Shown piece after piece: positions 23,716 through 28,302 of a DNA stretch of 28,302 nt (the stretch's first letter is position 1; the number at the start of each line of letters is the position of its first letter). The position numbers were made by a program, and so were the translations under genes. This stretch comes from Caryophanales bacterium UBA2450. Lineage in GTDB: Bacteria > Bacillota_I > Bacilli_A > RFN20 > CAG-826. The notes beneath the pieces were generated by a model that had not been told where the DNA came from, did not search any database, and saw nothing but the letters and a program-made list of their open reading frames with translations. The stretch lies in contig DDQE01000025.1 of assembly GCA_002342545.1 (NCBI GenBank), positions 1 through 28,302 on the forward strand. The letters are read 5' to 3'.

Positions 23716-24489
23716 ATGATGTTTGATTCTCATTGTCATTTAAATGATGAGGCTTTATATCCTCGAATCGATGAAGTGATTAATGACGCTAAAAAGACTG
23801 GTGTCAGCAAGTTTTTAGTTGTGGGCTATAACAAAGAATCTAGTGAACTCGCTGTTAAGATTGCTAGTAAATATGAAGAATGCTACGCCGCAATCGGATT
23901 TCATCCTTGCGATATATTTGATATTAGTGAAGAAGATTTTCTTTCTACTATGAATTTAATATCCAATAAAAAAGTAGTAGCAATAGGAGAAATTGGCCTT
24001 GATTACCACTGGGAAAAAGAAGAATCTAGAAGAAACCTTCAAAAAGAATATTTCATTAGACAAATAGAATTCGCTAACGAGCATCATTTACCAATTTCTA
24101 TTCATAATCGCGAATCTAATGAAGATTGTTTAAAAATATTAAAAGAACATAAACCTCTATATGGAGGAGTGATGCATTGTTATTCCGGAAGTGTAGAGAT
24201 GCTTAAAACCGTTTTAGATTTAGGATTAATGATTTCTTTAGGTGGGCCAGTAACATTTACCAACGCTAAAACTCCAAAAGAAGTTGCAGAAGTAGTGCCA
24301 CTAGAAAAATTATTAATAGAAACAGACAGCCCATATTTAACTCCTCATCCACATAGAGGAGAGAAAAATGAACCAAAGTTTATTTGCCTTGTAAGTGAAG
24401 AAATTGCAAGATTAAAAGATATCTCAAAGAAGCATGTCGATCAAGTAACTTATGAGAATGCTTGTCGATTATTTAATATTCATGAATAA
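23716..24489 (+). CDS. tatD: TatD-family metal-dependent DNase
   Basis: TatD hydrolases are TIM-barrel metalloenzymes with 3'-5' exonuclease activity on DNA and RNA. Metal ligands are all visible: H6 and H8 (DSHCH), E92 (GEIGLDYHW), H130 (ISIHNRES), H154 (MHCYSGS) and D204 (ETDSPYLTPHPHRG). The 257 residues are full length. Two ATG codons stand in a row at 23716 and 23719; either could be the start. The gene is two bases after mnmE and overlaps rnmV by eight, so it is in one transcript with them. The order tatD-rnmV-rsmA is conserved in Bacillota. Confidence 0.95.
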   Translation: MMFDSHCHLNDEALYPRIDEVINDAKKTGVSKFLVVGYNKESSELAVKIASKYEECYAAIGFHPCDIFDISEEDFLSTMNLISNKKVVAIGEIGLDYHWEKEESRRNLQKEYFIRQIEFANEHHLPISIHNRESNEDCLKILKEHKPLYGGVMHCYSGSVEMLKTVLDLGLMISLGGPVTFTNAKTPKEVAEVVPLEKLLIETDSPYLTPHPHRGEKNEPKFICLVSEEIARLKDISKKHVDQVTYENACRLFNIHE

Positions 24490-25021
24490 GTATTATTTAG
24501 ATGGTGTTTTAGTGGTTGAGGGTAAGAGCGATGTAAGTTATTTATCTTCTTTTATCAAAACTCATTATTTTATTACAAATGGATGTGATATATCAGATGA
24601 GAAAATTGATTTTTTATATAGAGTAAGCGAACGTAGAAAAGTTATTGTTATGAGCGATAATGATAAAGCTGGAGAAGATATAGCGAACAAGATTAAAAAT
24701 AAAATTAGCAAGGTTTTTGTCTTAAAAAGTGCAAAAATTCCAAGAAAATCATATAAAAAATGTGGAGTTGCGGAAACAGAATATGAAGCAATTGTTGACG
24801 CTTTAAAAGAGCACTTAACTGAGTATAAAAAGGAGCTTGATGTTAAACCTCTTTACGAGCTCAATTCAATTATCTCATTAAGTGAAAACCCTGAAATTAT
24901 GAAAAATAGAATTATAAATGACTATAGGTTAATCTATGGAACAACAAAATTTTTAGAAAATCAATTACAAATGTTAGGTGTTAAGCCTATAGAAATAAGT
25001 AAGAAATATGGAAATAAATAG
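24482..25021 (+). CDS. rnmV: Ribonuclease M5
   Basis: RNase M5 matures 5S rRNA by double-strand cleavage. The 179 residues begin with a TOPRIM domain: catalytic Glu E13 in VVEGKSDV and the DxD pair D59-D61 in MSDNDKAGED. The C-terminal part has CGVAETEYEAIVDALKEHL, in place of the usual hGVe..s...I..AL motif. I chose ATG 24482 since the TOPRIM fold starts at residue 8 from there; a frame to 24452 would add ten residues inside tatD. The start overlaps the tatD stop in ATGAATAA, and the end overlaps rsmA by 14 bases. Confidence 0.93.
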   Translation: MNKYYLDGVLVVEGKSDVSYLSSFIKTHYFITNGCDISDEKIDFLYRVSERRKVIVMSDNDKAGEDIANKIKNKISKVFVLKSAKIPRKSYKKCGVAETEYEAIVDALKEHLTEYKKELDVKPLYELNSIISLSENPEIMKNRIINDYRLIYGTTKFLENQLQMLGVKPIEISKKYGNK

Positions 25022-25811
25022 ATCCAATATATTTGAAATTTTAAAAAACACTAATATTCATCCAGATAAGGATTATGGACAAAACTTTTTGCTTGAGCCA
25101 GAAATTGCAAATTCCATCGTGGAACTTGCTGATATTCAAGAATCTGACAGGGTATTAGAAATTGGACCTGGCTTAGGAAGTTTAACTCATTTTATTGATA
25201 TGAAAAATGCTAATTTTAGTGTTTGTGATATCGATTCAAAGATGATTGATTTCTTAAAAATTTTCTATAAAGACAGAATTATTTACATCAATGATGATAT
25301 TCGTAAAGTAGATATCTCAACTTATGACAAAATCATCGGTAATCTTCCATACAATATCACAACCGAATTGGTGGAGTATTTACTTTTAAATGCCACAAAA
25401 GCCAAAAAGATGGTGCTAATGATTCAATTAGAAGCTTTTAATCGATTCTATGATTTAAGTGGTGAGAATTATGGAGCGATATCTGTTTTAACTAGATTGT
25501 GCTGTGATGTTGAAAAACATTTTGTGGTTAAACCTGGAAGCTTTCATCCTGTTCCTAAATGTAAATCAGTGGTTTTTACATTAACTAGAAAACATGATTA
25601 TAACGAAGAAGATATTATTGGGACATATAAACTTGCTAAATCTTTATTTTTAAACAGAAGAAAGACAATCTATAACAATTTAAAGAATTATCTAGGAGAC
25701 GCTAGTAAGGCTAGTGAATTATTATCTAAATTAAATTTAGATCCTAATTTACGTCCAGAAAACATCAATCCAGAAATATATTTTAGAATGTATCAACTGA
25801 TACAAAAGTAG
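25008..25811 (+). CDS. rsmA: 16S rRNA (adenine1518-N6/adenine1519-N6)-dimethyltransferase
   Basis: RsmA (KsgA) dimethylates two adjacent adenines in helix 45 of 16S rRNA using S-adenosylmethionine. YGQNFL is at 23-28, the SAM loop EIGPGLG at 51-57 and the catalytic NLPYNI at 112-117. The C-terminal small helical domain (LAKSLFLNRRKTIYNNL and onward) is present. The 267 residues are normal. The ATG lies inside the end of rnmV, so translation is likely coupled. The ribosome binding site is weak. Confidence 0.96.
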   Translation: MEINRSNIFEILKNTNIHPDKDYGQNFLLEPEIANSIVELADIQESDRVLEIGPGLGSLTHFIDMKNANFSVCDIDSKMIDFLKIFYKDRIIYINDDIRKVDISTYDKIIGNLPYNITTELVEYLLLNATKAKKMVLMIQLEAFNRFYDLSGENYGAISVLTRLCCDVEKHFVVKPGSFHPVPKCKSVVFTLTRKHDYNEEDIIGTYKLAKSLFLNRRKTIYNNLKNYLGDASKASELLSKLNLDPNLRPENINPEIYFRMYQLIQK

Positions 25812-25832
25812 ATATAATATAGGTGAACTAAT

Positions 25833-26690
25833 ATGAGTACTAGAAGTGTTAAAAGTTACGCAAAAATCAATATTTCTTTACGTGTAGTGAAGAAAAGAGA
25901 AGATGGCTATCACGAATTAGATTCAGTGATGGTTCCAATTGAATTACATGACTCTATTATTATTTCCACTTTAAAGAATAGTGGTGATAATTTTGTTACT
26001 ATTGATGATTTCTCTAATGGACTTGTCCATTATAATCTCGCCACTGAAGGAATTAATGCGTTAGCGAACAAATATGGATTCTCCACTAAGTTTAGAGTCT
26101 ATATTCATAAAGTCATTCCAATGCAAGCCGGATTAGGTGGAGGAAGTAGTAACGCTGCCTTTACTATGAAAGCAGTTAATCAAATGTTGAAACTTAATGC
26201 TAGCGATGAAGAATTAATCGATATGGCTAAAACATTTGGGGCGGATATACCTTTCTTTGTAAAGTGTGTTCCTGCTAGATGCCATGGCATTGGTGAAATA
26301 ATGGAACCAATTGAAATAAAAAATAACTATTCTGTTTTAATTGTTAAACCTGCTAATGGATGTTCCACTAAAGAAGTATTCGCCATTGCAGATAAAAAAG
26401 ATTACAACTATGTTGATATTGATAGTGTTGTTAAAGCCCTAAAAGAAGGAGATGATGATTTATTAGCCGCCTCTATTGGTAATTCTTTAGAAGAAGCCGC
26501 TAGTACATTAGTCCCTGAAATTAAGCAAATTAAGGAAACACTTAAAGCCGCTGGATTCAAAATCGTGCTTATGTCTGGAAGTGGAAGTACAGTATTCGCC
26601 TTATCAACAGACTCTTCACTCGTGAAAAAAGTCGCTAAATCATTAGAAGATAAATATCTAGTCGAAGTAACTAAAGTTATTAAAAAATAA
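25833..26690 (+). CDS. ispE: 4-diphosphocytidyl-2-C-methyl-D-erythritol kinase
   Basis: IspE phosphorylates CDP-methylerythritol in the MEP isoprenoid pathway, so this organism makes isoprenoids by the non-mevalonate route. It is a GHMP kinase: K11 in SYAKINISL, the ATP loop QAGLGGGSSNAA (98-109), D138 in GADIPFF, and the C-terminal MSGSGSTVFAL. The 285 residues are full length. AGGTGAAC precedes the ATG. A TATAAT at 25813-25818 in the 21-base gap after rsmA might be a minor internal promoter, though it is very close to the start. glmU-like follows after nine bases. Confidence 0.96.
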   Translation: MSTRSVKSYAKINISLRVVKKREDGYHELDSVMVPIELHDSIIISTLKNSGDNFVTIDDFSNGLVHYNLATEGINALANKYGFSTKFRVYIHKVIPMQAGLGGGSSNAAFTMKAVNQMLKLNASDEELIDMAKTFGADIPFFVKCVPARCHGIGEIMEPIEIKNNYSVLIVKPANGCSTKEVFAIADKKDYNYVDIDSVVKALKEGDDDLLAASIGNSLEEAASTLVPEIKQIKETLKAAGFKIVLMSGSGSTVFALSTDSSLVKKVAKSLEDKYLVEVTKVIKK

Positions 26691-26699
26691 GGAGAAGTT

Positions 26700-27713
26700 A
26701 TGGTCGAAAAATATGTCGTTATTTTAGGAGCAGGTAGAGGCTCCCGTATGGAAAGTAGAGATCCAAACCACTCTAAAGTTGCTTATCCAATTTTAGGAAA
26801 GCCATTAATTAATTATGTAATTGATGCTTGTAAAGCAATTAAACCAAAAGAAATATATACAGTTGTTGGCTATGGAGGAAAACATACTGAAGAATGTGTT
26901 AAAGACCATTCTAAAGTGGTGTGGCAAAAAGAAATTCTTGGCACTGGTCACGCTTTAATGCAAGTCAAAGAACTCGCTGATAAAGAGGGTGATGTTATTG
27001 TCGTAGGTGGAGATACTCCTTTACTAACTTCAGCAACATTAAACAAGGTTTATCATAAACACCATAAAAACGGTAATGTTTTAACTATTTGTACTTCAGT
27101 ACTAGAAAATCCTACTGGATATGGTCGTATCTTAAGAGAAAGAGGATCTTATCGCTTACTTGAAATTAGAGAAGATAAAGACTGTAATGAAGAAGAAGCT
27201 GAGATTAACGAAGTTAACGCTGGTATCTATATTATTAATAATAAGTTACTCCAAGAATATCTTCCTAAATTAAGCACTAATAACGCTAAACATGAGTATT
27301 ACTTATCTGAACTTGTTAAACTCTTTAGAGAACAAGGTTTGCCAGTAGAAGCGTATGTATTAGAAGACGCTAAAGATATTTTCTGTGTCAGTGATAGAAC
27401 TCAACTTGCTTACGCTGCTAAAGTGATTAGAAAAAGAGTAAATAAACAATTAATGCTATCTGGAGTATCTATTGAAGATCCTGATACAGCCTATATTTCT
27501 CCAGAAGCAGTAGTAGGTAGAGATACAGTGATTATGCCTAACACTACTTTACTTGGAAAATGTAAGGTTGGAGAAGGATGTTATATTGGTCCAAACACTA
27601 CCTTAATAGACGTTAAAGTTGGTAATGACGCTCACGTCAAATTATGTTATCTAGAGAAGATGACTGTGAAAGACGGAGAACATGTTGGACCGTACTTCAC
27701 AAATAGAAAATAG
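26700..27713 (+). CDS. glmU: GlmU-like UDP-GlcNAc pyrophosphorylase lacking the acetyltransferase domain
   Basis: The N-terminal domain uridylates GlcNAc-1-phosphate to UDP-GlcNAc, the precursor of cell wall and of the capEFG pathway here. Residues 10-17 are GAGRGSRM, 76-85 QKEILGTGHA and 103-109 GGDTPLL with Mg ligand D105. From about 252 come only a few left-handed beta-helix turns (ISPEAVVGRDTVIM, TLLGKCKVGEGCYIGPNT), and the protein stops at 337, straight after HVGPYFTNRK. Full GlmU is about 450-460. The missing part holds the acetyl-CoA site and catalytic His, so acetyl transfer must be done elsewhere. The stop is followed by another gene with no remnant. AAGGAG precedes the ATG. Confidence 0.85.
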   Translation: MVEKYVVILGAGRGSRMESRDPNHSKVAYPILGKPLINYVIDACKAIKPKEIYTVVGYGGKHTEECVKDHSKVVWQKEILGTGHALMQVKELADKEGDVIVVGGDTPLLTSATLNKVYHKHHKNGNVLTICTSVLENPTGYGRILRERGSYRLLEIREDKDCNEEEAEINEVNAGIYIINNKLLQEYLPKLSTNNAKHEYYLSELVKLFREQGLPVEAYVLEDAKDIFCVSDRTQLAYAAKVIRKRVNKQLMLSGVSIEDPDTAYISPEAVVGRDTVIMPNTTLLGKCKVGEGCYIGPNTTLIDVKVGNDAHVKLCYLEKMTVKDGEHVGPYFTNRK

Positions 27714-27725
27714 GCGGTTTGCTAC

Positions 27726-27980
27726 ATGTTAATTATCGATTCCTTTGGTAGAAACATTTATATTGATGACCAATTAGTGGGCTACATTGGTGAGAATGTT
27801 TTATATATTAACGGACATAAATTTGCAGAAATCACCGATGAAGGAGAAATATATTTCCCTCCAAAGAAAATCGGCTATGTTGATGACGATGGTTCAATCA
27901 TAGTCAACGGTAGAGAAGTTGGCTATATAGATGGAGATAATAACTTCGTCTTCTATAAGTCACTAGCGTTTAACAAATAA
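27726..27980 (+). CDS. Small beta-repeat protein, 4-fold beta flower-like
   Basis: This 84-residue protein has no known function to me. It is made of short strands with repeated hydrophobic-Gly-Tyr turns: QLVGYIGENVLYINGH, KKIGYVDDDGSIIVNGR and EVGYIDGDNNFVFY. The pattern resembles proteins annotated as 4-fold beta flower. It has no signal peptide, Cys pairs or membrane segment. GGCGG lies about 8 bases before the ATG, 12 bases after glmU, so it is the last gene of that operon. It is similar in type, but not in repeat sequence, to the 16-residue-repeat protein at 7037-7387. Confidence 0.7.
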   Translation: MLIIDSFGRNIYIDDQLVGYIGENVLYINGHKFAEITDEGEIYFPPKKIGYVDDDGSIIVNGREVGYIDGDNNFVFYKSLAFNK

Positions 27981-27986
27981 AATATT

Positions 27987-28044
27987 TATAATAACAAAGA
28001 GCTTCACCGATACGATATAGCTATAGTTGGAGAGCTCTTTTTTG
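27987..28044 (+). ncRNA. Tandem promoter-hairpin-terminator unit 1
   Basis: TATAAT at 27987-27992 is followed by a hairpin with outer stem AGAGCT (27998-28003) and AGCTCT (28033-28038), then a T run to 28043. The inner part reads TCACCGATACGATATAGC and TATAGTTGG. The outer stem with T run also makes it the terminator of the ispE-glmU operon. It shares its inner sequence with units 2 and 3. Confidence 0.4.
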
Positions 28045-28066
28045 TATTTTAATCCAAGATATTTGC

Positions 28067-28137
28067 TATAATAACTATAAGAACAGAGTCCTCACAAGCA
28101 CATGGGTTATGTAGCTATGAGACTCTTTTATTTTTTA
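28067..28137 (+). ncRNA. Tandem promoter-hairpin-terminator unit 2
   Basis: TATAAT at 28067-28072, then AAGAAC and a long hairpin 28085-28126: AGAGTC/GACTCT, a bulged C, TCA/TGA, then AGC-ACAT/ATGT-GCT around the loop GGGTT. Four T, an A and six T follow. Predicted RNA is about 60 bases. There is no ORF in it and no gene between it and units 1 or 3. Confidence 0.45.
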
Positions 28138-28160
28138 TATCAAAAACCTAAATCGTATGT

Positions 28161-28230
28161 TATAATATAACCACAAGAACGGAGCCTCACCGACACATAT
28201 ATGGTTATAGTTAGGGTGCTCTTTTTATTT
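28161..28230 (+). ncRNA. Tandem promoter-hairpin-terminator unit 3
   Basis: TATAAT at 28161-28166, then ACAAGAAC as in unit 2 and a hairpin with GAG/CTC and CACC/GGTG (28182-28221), an inner TATA/TATA stem around TGGT, and a T run from 28222. It shares TCACCGA, ACAT and TATAGTT with unit 1 in the same order. Confidence 0.45.
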
Positions 28231-28235
28231 TAACG

Positions 28236-28302
28236 TTCTTAAGCAAGAAGTCCCCCACAACAATTTGTTAAATTGATGGATACCTCTATAGGCGGGAGAT
28301 GA
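28236..28302 (+). ncRNA. Start of a folded RNA or leader, cut by the window edge
   Basis: Several small stems can form in order: TTCTT/AAGAA (28236-28249), TCCC/GGGA closing (28251-28254 with 28294-28297), CAATTT/AAATTG (28261-28275) and CCT/AGG (28283-28292). This multi-branched pattern suggests a structured RNA or a leader of the next gene. I could not name the family. Confidence 0.25.

Noticed and set aside
27700..27730. GlmU truncated by a frameshift with the rest still nearby
   Set aside because: No acetyltransferase-like sequence in any frame after 27713; another gene starts at 27726.
27987..28230. Tandem units as a CRISPR array
   Set aside because: The repeats are diverged, spacing is irregular, each has its own TATAAT and T run, and no cas gene is present.
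27987..28230. Tandem units as known small riboswitches (preQ1, guanidine, fluoride)
   Set aside because: None of the consensus cores I know can be placed on the conserved inner words.

Overview
This window is the replication-origin region of an AT-rich, low-GC Gram-positive bacterium (Bacillota, Bacilli/Erysipelotrichia-like or an uncultured Mollicutes-related lineage; assigned from gene order and codon use, not from a marker phylogeny). Both UGA and UAA act as stops, so this is the standard bacterial code. Desulfoferrodoxin points to an anaerobic or microaerobic life, and ispE to the MEP isoprenoid pathway. Several genes have good Shine-Dalgarno sites. A few seem to start at or just after a TATAAT box and may be leaderless.

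Layout. 28-1455: an IS30-family element whose transposase is split by a -1 frameshift. 1456-2080: mostly empty AT-rich DNA, then tRNA-Ala(UGC) and tRNA-Met(CAU) with a terminator. 2148-3553: desulfoferrodoxin (-) and an unrecognised four-helix membrane protein (+). 3554-6964 (-): a three-gene set capE-capF-capG for UDP-N-acetyl-L-fucosamine, in which CapE carries an XRE-type helix-turn-helix at its N-terminus. 7037-7387 (-): a protein made of six 16-residue repeats. 7449-14757 (-): yaaA-recF-gyrB-gyrA-serS, an almost gapless operon. 14949-16279: an ISAs1-like insertion sequence lying between yaaA and dnaN, which are normally adjacent. 16311-16447: two terminators enclosing a possible small RNA. 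16470-19129 (-): dnaN and dnaA with an oriC unwinding-type element between them (two abutting perfect DnaA boxes plus an AT-rich trinucleotide tract). 19130-19620: a dense DnaA-box cluster upstream of dnaA. From 19626 rightwards (+): rpmH-rnpA-yidC-jag, then mnmE-tatD-rnmV-rsmA-ispE and a short glmU-like gene, then a small beta-repeat protein, then three related promoter-hairpin-terminator units, and the start of another folded RNA at the edge.

How it works together. Genes diverge from the DnaA-box cluster in the usual Bacillota manner: DnaA, the sliding clamp, RecF and gyrase to the left; ribosomal protein L34, the RNase P protein, the membrane insertase and RNA-modification genes to the right. 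The surface-sugar trio, the two repeat proteins and the two insertion sequences are the accessory part. The observations most worth a second look are the three tandem hairpin units at 27987-28230, the HTH-CapE fusion, the GlmU that lacks its acetyltransferase part, the lipoprotein-type YidC with a very large outer domain, the tRNA-Ala without G18-G19, and the leaderless-looking starts.
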